Of a DNA stretch of 8,133 nt, positions 1-6,384 are shown in pieces; the first letter of the stretch is position 1, and each line of letters starts with the position of its first letter. The DNA is from PNAI01 sp964575715 (GTDB lineage Bacteria > Pseudomonadota > Alphaproteobacteria > Rhizobiales > Xanthobacteraceae): NCBI GenBank assembly GCA_964575715.1, contig CAZNSG010000087.1:1-8133 (forward strand), written 5' to 3'. A program made the position numbers and the translations under genes. A model generated the notes under the pieces. The model was not told the origin of the DNA and made no database searches. It saw nothing but the letters and a program-made list of their open reading frames with translations.

Positions 1-307
1 AAATTGACTCTGGATCAAGGACTTAGCTTACCCTCGATGTGGAAGCAGCCAAGGTTCGGGGTTGTATGCAGACGCTGAAAAGACTCACCTTTTTGCGTTC
101 CTCCGCTGTGGTCGCACGAGATGTGTGAATATGACAGCCGCGCGCGGGGAGAGGTCGACCGCCGGAGCGAAAGCGAAGGCGGGCGGGTGAGGGGGCGTCG
201 ACGTTAGAGAAAAACCGCGAGGCCCCCTCACCCGGCTCGGACCTGCCGGTCCTCGCCACCCTCTCCCCGCAAGCGGGGAGAGGGAGTAGAAAGAGGTAGA
301 GTTCGCG
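1..307. other. Gene-free region at left edge, downstream of the dehydrogenase gene
   Basis: No convincing gene is visible here. Short open frames exist on both strands, but they run through the palindromic repeat and have arginine/serine/proline-rich translations typical of GC-rich non-coding DNA. Positions 1-143 are less GC-rich and show no tRNA fold or recognisable protein. Positions 144-284 hold a nested palindromic repeat, listed separately. On the minus strand this is the 3' side of the dehydrogenase gene, so operon termination may happen here, but no hairpin followed by a T-run is seen. Confidence 0.6.
144..284. repeat. Nested GC-rich palindromic intergenic repeat (REP/MITE-like)
   Basis: Three inverted repeats are stacked in about 140 bp. 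The outer arms are GCGGGGAGAGG at 144-154 and its exact complement at 260-270. An inner 13-base pair of arms lies at 184-196 (CGGGTGAGGGGGC) and 222-234. At the right edge, 259-270 pairs with 273-284 around an AA loop to give a 12-bp stem. Dispersed elements rich in CTCTCCCCGC...GCGGGGAGAG and CCCTCACCC blocks are common between genes in Bradyrhizobium-like genomes, and this copy fits that style. No open frame or transposase belongs to it. Whether it acts as a transcription terminator, an mRNA stabiliser or a passive mobile repeat cannot be told from the sequence. Confidence 0.7.
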
Positions 308-1246
308 CTAATGCGCCACGAGATTGCGCAAGTCCGTCGTGCGGCCGTCGAGATACGCTTGCAGGTTCGGCACCACGACCGCGAGCGTCTGCTCGACGAA
401 CTTGTCGCTGTGCCCGCCCACGTTTGGCGTGATGATGACGTTGGGCAGATGCCACAGCGCGCTCTCCGGCGGCAATGGCTGGGTCGAGAACACATCGAGC
501 CCCGCGCCGGCGATTTTGCCCTCTTTCAGCGCCGCCGCCAGCGCCGCCTCGTCCAGCACGCCACCGCGCGCAAGATTGATCAAAAATGCACTCGGCTTCA
601 TCGCGGCGAGAACGTCCGCGTTGATCAGATGATGCGTATCCTTGGAATACGGCACCAGCAGCATGAGGAAATCCGCCCGCGCCGCGACTTGGCGCAATGC
701 CGTGCGCGAAAACACCTCGTCGAAATTCGGCGCCTGCGTTCGCCCCGCGCTCACCCCGATCACCCGCATGCCGAACAGCTTGCAGCGCGCCGCCAGATGC
801 TCCGCCAGGATGCCCAAGCCCACAATGACGATGGTCTTGCCTTCCAGCATTGGCTGCGCATGGCGATCCCAAATTCCTTTGGTCTGGCTCTGATACATGC
901 GCACAAAATTGCGGTTGAGCGCGAGCATGTGCAGGAAGGCCAGCTCGCTCATCTGCGGCCCGTGCACGCCGCGCGTCGAGGTGAGCAAAACCTGCGATGG
1001 CAGCACGCCGATCAGCGCATCGGTGCCGGTGGTCAGCGCCTGCACCCATTTGAGCGCGCGCGCCTGTGCAATCAGCTCGTGCGGCAGCTCGTGCGCAAGC
1101 GCAACGATGATTTCAGCTTCCGCGATGATGCTTTTTGCCGCATCGGGCGTCGATGCCGGGTGGAATACGACGCCGGGAAAAAGCGGCGCCAGGTGATCGA
1201 AATAGTCCTTCGCACGCTGAGCATAAAGGAGAACCTTGAGCGGCAT
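308..1246 (-). CDS. D-2-hydroxyacid dehydrogenase-family protein with altered catalytic residues
   Basis: This 312-residue protein has the usual length and layout of NAD(P)-dependent D-2-hydroxyacid dehydrogenases, which interconvert 2-hydroxy acids and 2-oxo acids in the cytoplasm. The nucleotide-binding turn is at residues 143-148 (GLGILA), where Ala replaces the last Gly of GxGxxG; I believe this occurs in a related subfamily. The conserved Arg is R227 in NLARGGVLDE. The region that normally reads xxEP has Q256 (STQP), and the normal TPHxGG has N275 (TPNVGG), so both partners of the usual Glu-His acid/base pair are changed while the surrounding motif is intact. The codons are CAG and AAC, each one base from the canonical residue. 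The ATG is preceded by GGAG at 5-base spacing (1252-1255). It starts 15 bp after the idi stop and is the last gene of the operon. The substrate is unknown; it may be a specialised or inactive paralogue. Confidence 0.85.
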   Translation of the reverse strand: MPLKVLLYAQRAKDYFDHLAPLFPGVVFHPASTPDAAKSIIAEAEIIVALAHELPHELIAQARALKWVQALTTGTDALIGVLPSQVLLTSTRGVHGPQMSELAFLHMLALNRNFVRMYQSQTKGIWDRHAQPMLEGKTIVIVGLGILAEHLAARCKLFGMRVIGVSAGRTQAPNFDEVFSRTALRQVAARADFLMLLVPYSKDTHHLINADVLAAMKPSAFLINLARGGVLDEAALAAALKEGKIAGAGLDVFSTQPLPPESALWHLPNVIITPNVGGHSDKFVEQTLAVVVPNLQAYLDGRTTDLRNLVAH

Positions 1247-1261
1247 GCAGGCTCCGTTACA

Positions 1262-1804
1262 TCAGCGCTTAAGCCATTGCGCGATCGGCTCGGCGTGCTC
1301 GGTGAGATAGTGCCGAAACCACACGGCATAGGCTTGCGGGTGCGCGCGCGTGTCTGCGTTGAGTTCCGCAAGCGCTGCCCATTTCCATTCGCTTACTTCG
1401 GTTGGGTCGGGCTTGACCGGCCCGTCATGGCGCCCGCCGAACACATGCACCACTTCATCTTCGATGAGCCCATCGGACACCGCCGCGCGATAGTGCGTAA
1501 CAAACAGCGGCTCGAGCGCGCAATCGACACCCATTTCCTCGCCCAGCCGACGTCGGGCAGCGACTGCGGCGTTCTCGCCGGGCAACGGGTGGCTGCAACA
1601 CGCGTTCGCCCACAGCCCGCCGGAATGATATTTGCCATCGCTGCGCCGCTGCAGCAGCAGCGCGCTTTCGCCGTTGCGCACCAGCACCGAGATCGCGCGA
1701 TGCTTCAAGCCTCGCCGGTGCGCGTCGAGCTTTTCCGCGGTGCCGATCGGCATATCCGCGGCATCCACCAGGATCACGGCATCGTTGTCGCTCGAGGCCG
1801 TCAT
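1262..1804 (-). CDS. idi: Isopentenyl-diphosphate delta-isomerase, type 1 (Nudix fold)
   Basis: The 180-residue product matches the length of type 1 IDI, which interconverts isopentenyl and dimethylallyl diphosphate using a divalent metal. The catalytic Cys is C70 in WANACCSHP (C67 of the E. coli enzyme). Metal ligands are visible as H29, H35, H72, E115 and E117 (IEDEV), and W162 fits the active-site Trp. The Nudix-like helix follows GE at 76-77 and ends in RRRLGEEMGV. All residues needed for activity appear present. The frame stays open upstream to 1867, but the ATG at 1804 overlaps the CoxG stop as ATGA and puts the family N-terminus (VILVDAADMPIGTAEK) at the expected distance, so translational coupling is likely. 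There is no clear Shine-Dalgarno sequence. No isoprenoid or carotenoid gene lies beside it, which is unusual for idi. Confidence 0.92.
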   Translation of the reverse strand: MTASSDNDAVILVDAADMPIGTAEKLDAHRRGLKHRAISVLVRNGESALLLQRRSDGKYHSGGLWANACCSHPLPGENAAVAARRRLGEEMGVDCALEPLFVTHYRAAVSDGLIEDEVVHVFGGRHDGPVKPDPTEVSEWKWAALAELNADTRAHPQAYAVWFRHYLTEHAEPIAQWLKR

Positions 1805-2400
1805 CCGTGCGCCCGCCCGCCGAACAGCCGCGCGATCGCGTTCCACAATACGGTGGCGAGCAACCAAAAGCCGGAAATCGGTTTGGCCGCCGGTGGTATC
1901 GGCGCGGCAGCGGGTTCGCCGGTCTGCGCGCGCGCAGGTTCAATGCCGCCTTGCGTAAGCTCGGTCTTGAGCGCGTTCGCGAACTGCCCGATCAGCGCCG
2001 CCGCGGTCGCCTGGATCATGCCGGCCCCGCGGCCGTATTGCGCCACCGCTCCCGAAAGCGAAAGCTCGGTATGCACCAGAACCTTGCTGCCGCCGCCCGC
2101 AGGCTCGAGCCGGAAGCTCGCCATCGCCTGCGCCGAACCACGGCCCTTGGCATCGGTGCCTTGCGCGCGCACCCGTGCATTGCGGTTGGCGTTGTCGATC
2201 TCCTCGAACTTCACCGTGCCTGCGAAGATGAGCGCCACCGGCCCAAGCCGCACCGAAATCTTGCCCTTGTACGTGGTGTCATCGATAACTTCGGTCAATT
2301 CCGCGCCTGGCATGCACGGCGCGATGCGCTTGATGTCCATGAGCACCGGCCACGCCTGCGCCGGCGGCAGCGGCACTTCGAATGAATTGTCGAATTCCAT
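1801..2400 (-). CDS. coxG: CoxG-like SRPBCC protein (carbon monoxide dehydrogenase subunit G family)
   Basis: This 199-residue protein has a CoxG/SRPBCC domain over about residues 1-146. It opens with the family-typical MEFDNSFEVPLPPAQAWPVL and continues with CMPGAEL (29-35), YKGKISVRLGPV (44-55), FAGTVKFEE (59-67) and a closing TAAALIGQFANAL helix. A low-complexity Ala/Pro linker (about 152-173) leads to a hydrophobic C-terminal segment (about 177-194, FWLLATVLWNAIARLF), probably a membrane tail. Known CoxG proteins are accessory factors of molybdenum CO dehydrogenases, with a hydrophobic cavity and a membrane-association role. None of the large, medium or small CODH subunits is in this window. 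The ATG at 2400 lies 14 bp after the phosphoribosyltransferase stop with no strong Shine-Dalgarno sequence, and the end overlaps idi by 4 bp. The frame is open further upstream to 2970, but that part overlaps the phosphoribosyltransferase gene and is a shadow. Confidence 0.85.
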   Translation of the reverse strand: MEFDNSFEVPLPPAQAWPVLMDIKRIAPCMPGAELTEVIDDTTYKGKISVRLGPVALIFAGTVKFEEIDNANRNARVRAQGTDAKGRGSAQAMASFRLEPAGGGSKVLVHTELSLSGAVAQYGRGAGMIQATAAALIGQFANALKTELTQGGIEPARAQTGEPAAAPIPPAAKPISGFWLLATVLWNAIARLFGGRAHG

Positions 2401-2414
2401 CGTGCGCGCCGCCG

Positions 2415-3113
2415 CTACTCTGCGGCCTTCGCGACGCCGCCGTGCGCCTTCGACCAGCCGGCCGGGTCGTGCAGGAATTTTTCGATTTCCGCCAGTTTTA
2501 TCGGGTCGAACTGCCCGCAGATCTTGGCGAATTCGATCACATCCCACCAAGTGCACAGATGATGCAGCGTGATGTCGAGATCGGCGAGGGTTTTCTTGCT
2601 CTCGGGGTAGATGCCGTAGAAAAAGATGACAAAGATGTGCTCGACCGTGGCGCCGGCCGCGCGCAGCGCGTTGCAAAAATTGACCTTGCTGCGCCCGTCC
2701 GTGGTCATGTCCTCGACCAGCAGCACGCGCTGGCCGGGCTCCAAATGTCCCTCGATCTGCGCGTTGCGGCCAAAGCCCTTGGGCTGCTTGCGCACATATT
2801 GCATCGGCAGCATGAGCCGGTCTGCCATCCAGGCGGCGAACGGGATGCCGGCGGTTTCGCCGCCCACCACGGTGTCGAACTGCTCGAAGCCTGCCTCGCG
2901 GAACACGGTCGATACGCCGAAGTCGATCAGCGTCTGGCGCACGCGGGGAAACGAGATCAGCCGGCGGCAATCGGTATAGACCGGGCTCGCCCAGCCCGAG
3001 GTGAAGATGAACGGCTTGTCCTCCATGAAGCGGACGGCCTCCACTTCCAGCAGCATTTTTGCCGTCAGCTCGGCCATCGCCTTCTTGTCGGGAAATCCGA
3101 GGCCCGTTGCCAT
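2415..3113 (-). CDS. pyrE: Orotate phosphoribosyltransferase (second-type, alphaproteobacterial)
   Basis: The 232-residue product belongs to the type I phosphoribosyltransferases, which here would join orotate to PRPP to make OMP in pyrimidine synthesis. The PRPP motif is at 130-143 (VLLVEDMTTDGRSK, acidic pair E134/D135). The catalytic loop is at 107-122 (VRKQPKGFGRNAQIEG), with R108, K109 and K112 present; the loop His of enteric PyrE is F114, as I recall for this subfamily. FTSGWASPVYTDCRRL (37-52) is the family N-terminal motif. Two starts are possible. I prefer the ATG at 3113, because known relatives begin close to the ELTAKMLLE helix. A TTG at 3167 overlaps the upstream stop as TTGA and would add 18 residues. 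Neither has a strong Shine-Dalgarno sequence. The context (no other pyr gene; decarboxylase-like and CoxG neighbours) leaves open that the real acceptor is not orotate. Confidence 0.88.
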   Translation of the reverse strand: MATGLGFPDKKAMAELTAKMLLEVEAVRFMEDKPFIFTSGWASPVYTDCRRLISFPRVRQTLIDFGVSTVFREAGFEQFDTVVGGETAGIPFAAWMADRLMLPMQYVRKQPKGFGRNAQIEGHLEPGQRVLLVEDMTTDGRSKVNFCNALRAAGATVEHIFVIFFYGIYPESKKTLADLDITLHHLCTWWDVIEFAKICGQFDPIKLAEIEKFLHDPAGWSKAHGGVAKAAE

Positions 3114-3163
3114 GTTCGACCCGCTCGTAAACCCCTGCTCGATAAGCGCGAACGTCCGCGCCG

Positions 3164-4153
3164 TCAAATGCGGAATTCCGCGCCCCGCTTGCGGCCCTGG
3201 AACACGCTCACGAACAGTTCGTCGACCGGCATTTTGCGCTTGGTGAGGCCCTGTTCATGCGAATAGCCCGCGAGCGTATCGAGCGTATGGCGGTTCTTCT
3301 CGGTCAGCCCATATTCCCAAGGGTCCGGACCCAAAATCTGCTCCTGTTCTTCCCAGGCCTCCCGGTACCAGGCGAGCGGTACGATGCGCGGATTGCTAAG
3401 CCGCCGCATGGCGATGGCTTTCGCCTTGTTGAAGGCGTGGAACATGTTGATTGGCACCCAGGGGTGACGCTCGACCACCTCCTGCTTGATGCCGAGCACA
3501 TGCATGATCGGAAAAATGCCGGTCTTTTTGTAGTAGGCAATCTCCTCGTTCTTGAAGTCCGGCCACAGCCGCGCCACCCGCGGGTCCCTGGCGGCGATGG
3601 GTTTGATGATGCTGGAATGAATCACCGCATCGAGCTCGCCCTCCGCCAGCATGGTCTCGACCGATTTGTCGTGCGGCAGGCGCGTGATCTTGAGCCCCGA
3701 ATGCGGAGCGAATTCGATGTCCTCGTCGAGTTCGGCAAACCATTCGATCGATTTGTGCGGCACGCCGTATTCGTGCTCGAGGATGCCGCGCATCCAATGG
3801 CCGGCCGAGACCAGATAGGACTTGATCCCGATCTTGCGCCCGATCAGGTCGGCCGGCTTCCGGATGCCCTTGTTGGTATTGATGAAGACGAAGCCATGGC
3901 GGAAACGGCGATGCAGAAACACCGGCAAGGCCGAAAATGGCAGGCCCTGATCGCGCGCCACGATATAGGAGGAGCCCGAGGTCTCGGCCATGTCGAAATC
4001 GCGGTTGCGGATAAAGCGCCAATGCCGCGTGGTCGAATCCATGTCGGTAAGAATGGTCAGCTCGATGCCGTCGGGTTCGACGATGCCTTCTCTGAGCGCG
4101 CGCACAATCTCGTAGTCGCCGCAAGCGAGCGTCAGCGGAATTTTTTTCGGCAC
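3164..4153 (-). CDS. 4,5-dihydroxyphthalate decarboxylase-like protein (periplasmic-binding-protein type 2 fold)
   Basis: The 329-residue product resembles proteins annotated as 4,5-dihydroxyphthalate decarboxylase (Pht5/OphC type) or as NitT/TauT-like substrate-binding proteins; the two share a fold. Family marks are LTLACGDYEIVRAL near the start, FDMAETSGSSYIVARDQG (53-70), LPVFLHRRFRH (76-86), the domain phrase LIGRKIGIKSY (103-113), and the C-terminal DPWEYGLTEKNRHTLDTL and GYSHEQGL (277-303). The C-terminal block in particular is typical of the decarboxylase branch. There is no signal peptide, so it is probably cytoplasmic and more likely an enzyme than a transporter component. I chose the GTG at 4153 because GAGGAA sits just upstream and the length then matches the family (about 330). 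An in-frame ATG at 4225 would add 24 unlikely residues and lacks a Shine-Dalgarno sequence. It is the first gene of the operon. The substrate is not determinable; no other phthalate genes are present. Confidence 0.78.
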   Translation of the reverse strand: MPKKIPLTLACGDYEIVRALREGIVEPDGIELTILTDMDSTTRHWRFIRNRDFDMAETSGSSYIVARDQGLPFSALPVFLHRRFRHGFVFINTNKGIRKPADLIGRKIGIKSYLVSAGHWMRGILEHEYGVPHKSIEWFAELDEDIEFAPHSGLKITRLPHDKSVETMLAEGELDAVIHSSIIKPIAARDPRVARLWPDFKNEEIAYYKKTGIFPIMHVLGIKQEVVERHPWVPINMFHAFNKAKAIAMRRLSNPRIVPLAWYREAWEEQEQILGPDPWEYGLTEKNRHTLDTLAGYSHEQGLTKRKMPVDELFVSVFQGRKRGAEFRI

Positions 4154-4156
4154 TTG

Positions 4157-4162
4157 TTCCTC
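4157..4162 (-). promoter_or_regulatory. Ribosome binding site selecting a GTG start
   Basis: Read on the minus strand this is GAGGAA, with five bases between GAGG and the GTG at 4153. It is the best Shine-Dalgarno match near the start of the decarboxylase-like gene and decides for this GTG over the upstream ATG at 4225, before which no such match is seen. Confidence 0.65.
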
Positions 4163-4280
4163 GTGATTGCGGCTGGCGTGGGCGTGCGGCCGGGACGCAT
4201 AAGGCGCAGCGCAGTGAAGCGTCATTCGCGCGCAAAATCCAGCCGGTCTGGGCGCCCTTCACAACGCAGGCGAAAACACG

Positions 4281-4309
4281 CTAATATATTGATAAATCAC
4301 ATAGTTCAA
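4281..4309 (-). promoter_or_regulatory. Putative sigma70-type promoter of the five-gene operon
   Basis: On the minus strand, TTGAAC (4304-4309) and TATTAG (4281-4286) are separated by exactly 17 bases, each matching four of six consensus positions. They lie in the only AT-rich stretch of the 176-bp gap between the chemoreceptor stop and the decarboxylase-like gene. Transcription would begin near 4274 and leave a leader of about 120 bases. No terminator hairpin is seen after the chemoreceptor stop at 4330, so read-through from that gene is also possible. Confidence 0.45.
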
Positions 4310-4329
4310 GGCGCGATGGAGCCTCGGCG

Positions 4330-6255
4330 TCAGACCGCGACCTTGCCAAGAAAGCTCTCGACTTCGGCGCGCAGCTTGCCAATCGCGGTTTCGACCGACT
4401 GCGACGCCGCGAGTACGGTCTCGGCCGATGTGCGAGTTGCAGTGGCAGCACCGGCGACTTCGCTAAGAACCGAAACGACCATGTTGGTCCCGCGCGCGGC
4501 GTTTGCCACATTGTGCGAGATTTCACCGGTCGCCGCGTTCTGCTGCCTGACTGAAACGGCAACCGCCGAAGCGTAGGTATTGATCTCCCGCATTCGCTCG
4601 GAAATTTTGCGGATCGCTTCGACCGCGCTGCCGGATGATCCCTGCACCGCCAAGATCTGCCTTGCGATGTCCTCGGTCGCTTTGGCGGTCTGCACCGCAA
4701 GCGACTTGACTTCCGAGGCCACCACGGCAAAGCCGCGACCTGCTTCGCCTGCGCGCGCGGCTTCGATGGTCGCATTGAGCGCCAGCAGATTGGTCTGGCC
4801 GGCGATGTTGCGGATCAGTTTGACCACGTCGCCGATCTTTTGCGCCGCATCCGCAAGGCCCGCGATCTCCCCGTTGGTCGTCTCCGCTTCGTTCACCGCG
4901 AGGCGCACCACGTCGTTGGTGCGGCCAATTTGTTGGCTGATCTCGCCGATGGACTCCGCCATTTCATCGGCCGCCGTCGCCGCGGTCCTGACGTTGGCGG
5001 ATGCCTCGTTCGATGCCTGCACGGCGCCCTCGGCGCGTTGCGAAGCCTGCCCGGATAAATCTAATAATGTCGACGCGGTCGACTTCATTGTATTTGCACT
5101 GTCGGTCACGACGCTGAGCACGCTCTCCACGCGCTCGCGGAATGACGAAATTGCAAGATCGGACGACCTGCGTCGGCCTTCCTTAGCGCTGAGGTCTGCG
5201 CGTTGCCTTTCGAGCTCCCACGTTTCCGTGATGTCCTCATGCGTGCCGACCCAGCCGCCGCCGGGCAACAGCTTATTGATGACGCGAATTTTTCGGCCGC
5301 GCTCCGAGTCAACCACTTTGTTCATGGTCTCGCCCCGAGCGAAAATTTCTAATAGATTTTTCCGATACGTCTCGACGTCGTCGGACAGATTTCCAAGCGC
5401 CACGCGGTGGCGAAGAATCTCAAGAAACGCAGCGCCGAATTTTACGACATCGGCCGAGAGGCCGTACATCTCGATGTATCGCTCGTTGAAGATAATGAGC
5501 CGCTCCGCGCCATCATACATGACAAGGCCCTGCGACATGTTGTTGAGCGCAATCGCCACATCATCATATCGTTCGCGCAGATGGCGATCCATGACTGCCG
5601 CAACAATGCTCATCCCCAGCACTGCAAGCGCGGCCATCGCGATCCCAAGAGCGAGCGACAATGGCGCAATGGAAAATGTATTGATGATGCGCGTCGGATC
5701 GGGAACGATCTCGACTGCGCCCATGGCGGTAAAGTGATGTGAAACGATTGAAAGTGTGAGCAGAAGTGCCGCCATAAACGGGCCGTACATAGTGTGCCGG
5801 CGCTCGGCAATCGTCAGGGCGGAAATGCCAAATATCAGGCCGAGCACGATCGATGCCACAACAAGATCCGCGGACCAAGTCACGCGGCCTGGCAATTCGA
5901 GAGCTGCCATGCCGAGGTAGTGCATCGAAGCGATTCCCGTGCCGATGATTGCGCCACCGACGGGAGCTCTCCACTGCGCAGGACTGTAGATGGCAATGCC
6001 GAGCCCGGCGGTCGTGATTGCCACCGCGGACAGGAGGGATAATACTGTGAGGCCGATTTCGTATGCGGTACCAATTCCGGGATCGTAGGCCAGCATCGCA
6101 ATGAAATGCGTCGCCCAGATTCCGAATCCGGCCGCTACGCCGGCAATGACAACCCAGGTTGCGCGCGCGCGTCCCTGCGAGCGGCTTGCGCGGTGAAACA
6201 GGCCGATGGCGCAGACGCTCGTAATAAAGCAGACCAGCGCTGCAACAATGACCAA
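4330..6255 (-). CDS. MHYT-PAS methyl-accepting chemotaxis protein, N-terminus interrupted by TAG
   Basis: This is a membrane chemoreceptor of 641 residues, counted from a TTG just after a nonsense codon. An MHYT sensor domain of about seven membrane helices fills residues 1-225 and has three signature motifs: WATHFIAM (47-54), SMHYLGM (110-116) and SHHFTAM (172-178). MHYT domains are predicted to bind copper and sense oxygen, CO or NO. A PAS-like domain follows (about 232-345, LNNMSQGLVMYDGAERLIIFN to GTHEDITE). The C-terminus is an MCP signalling domain with the hairpin tip around NLLALNATIEAARAGEAGRGF (489-509), which would contact CheA/CheW. Cytoplasmic signalling without periplasmic ligand binding is expected. 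In-frame codons upstream continue the family N-terminus back to an ATG at 6300, but codon 14 is TAG. The TTG start is therefore a fallback with no visible Shine-Dalgarno sequence, and the gene may be a pseudogene, depend on read-through, or contain a sequence error. Confidence 0.85.
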   Translation of the reverse strand: MVIVAALVCFITSVCAIGLFHRASRSQGRARATWVVIAGVAAGFGIWATHFIAMLAYDPGIGTAYEIGLTVLSLLSAVAITTAGLGIAIYSPAQWRAPVGGAIIGTGIASMHYLGMAALELPGRVTWSADLVVASIVLGLIFGISALTIAERRHTMYGPFMAALLLTLSIVSHHFTAMGAVEIVPDPTRIINTFSIAPLSLALGIAMAALAVLGMSIVAAVMDRHLRERYDDVAIALNNMSQGLVMYDGAERLIIFNERYIEMYGLSADVVKFGAAFLEILRHRVALGNLSDDVETYRKNLLEIFARGETMNKVVDSERGRKIRVINKLLPGGGWVGTHEDITETWELERQRADLSAKEGRRRSSDLAISSFRERVESVLSVVTDSANTMKSTASTLLDLSGQASQRAEGAVQASNEASANVRTAATAADEMAESIGEISQQIGRTNDVVRLAVNEAETTNGEIAGLADAAQKIGDVVKLIRNIAGQTNLLALNATIEAARAGEAGRGFAVVASEVKSLAVQTAKATEDIARQILAVQGSSGSAVEAIRKISERMREINTYASAVAVSVRQQNAATGEISHNVANAARGTNMVVSVLSEVAGAATATRTSAETVLAASQSVETAIGKLRAEVESFLGKVAV

Positions 6256-6300
6256 GCGCTAGTCATGCTGCGTGGTGAGACAGGTGAAAACGCGAAACAT
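6256..6300 (-). pseudogene. Severed N-terminal codons of the MHYT chemoreceptor, ending in amber TAG
   Basis: From the ATG at 6298-6300 the minus strand reads MFRVFTCLTTQHD, then TAG (6259-6261), then RLVIVAALVCF in the same frame. A leader of the type M-x-R-V-x-T-C-L-T-x-x-H-D followed by a hydrophobic or aromatic residue and RL is what MHYT proteins normally begin with, so TAG replaces what was probably a Trp (TGG) or Leu (TTG) codon by one base. The first membrane helix lies just after the stop. No Shine-Dalgarno sequence is seen before 6300. Confidence 0.8.
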
Positions 6301-6384
6301 GCTATGGTCAAATGTTTTGAGGACTGTGATTTTCGCGGCGCAGTGTCCCAGTTCGAGATTTCTTTAGGGTTAACCGCTGCTTGC

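Noticed and set aside
30..90. A GGTTCGGGG stretch that could suggest a tRNA T-arm
   Set aside because: No acceptor, D-arm or anticodon stem can be assembled around it on either strand.
143..148. Third Gly to Ala change in the dehydrogenase nucleotide-binding turn (residues 143-148 of that protein) as a loss-of-function sign
   Set aside because: I believe a related subfamily normally has AEELA-type sequence here, so it is not evidence of damage by itself. The coordinates given are protein residues.
311..2572. A 753-codon plus-strand open frame antisense to three genes
   Set aside because: Arg/His/Ala-rich translation with no recognisable domain. It is the frame shadow of GC-rich minus-strand genes with clear family motifs.
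2601..2604. Idi plus decarboxylase-like gene as a UbiX/UbiD prenyl-FMN system
   Set aside because: No UbiX or UbiD homologue is present, and the decarboxylase-like protein is not of the UbiD family.
4139..4148. A run of seven A in the coding strand just after the GTG start, as a possible slippage or phase-variation site
   Set aside because: The frame is intact across it, it simply encodes Lys-Lys-Ile, and no alternative frame of interest follows.
3257..4576. A 439-codon plus-strand open frame
   Set aside because: It lies opposite the decarboxylase-like gene and runs into the chemoreceptor. It has no domain, and its composition is typical of an antisense shadow.
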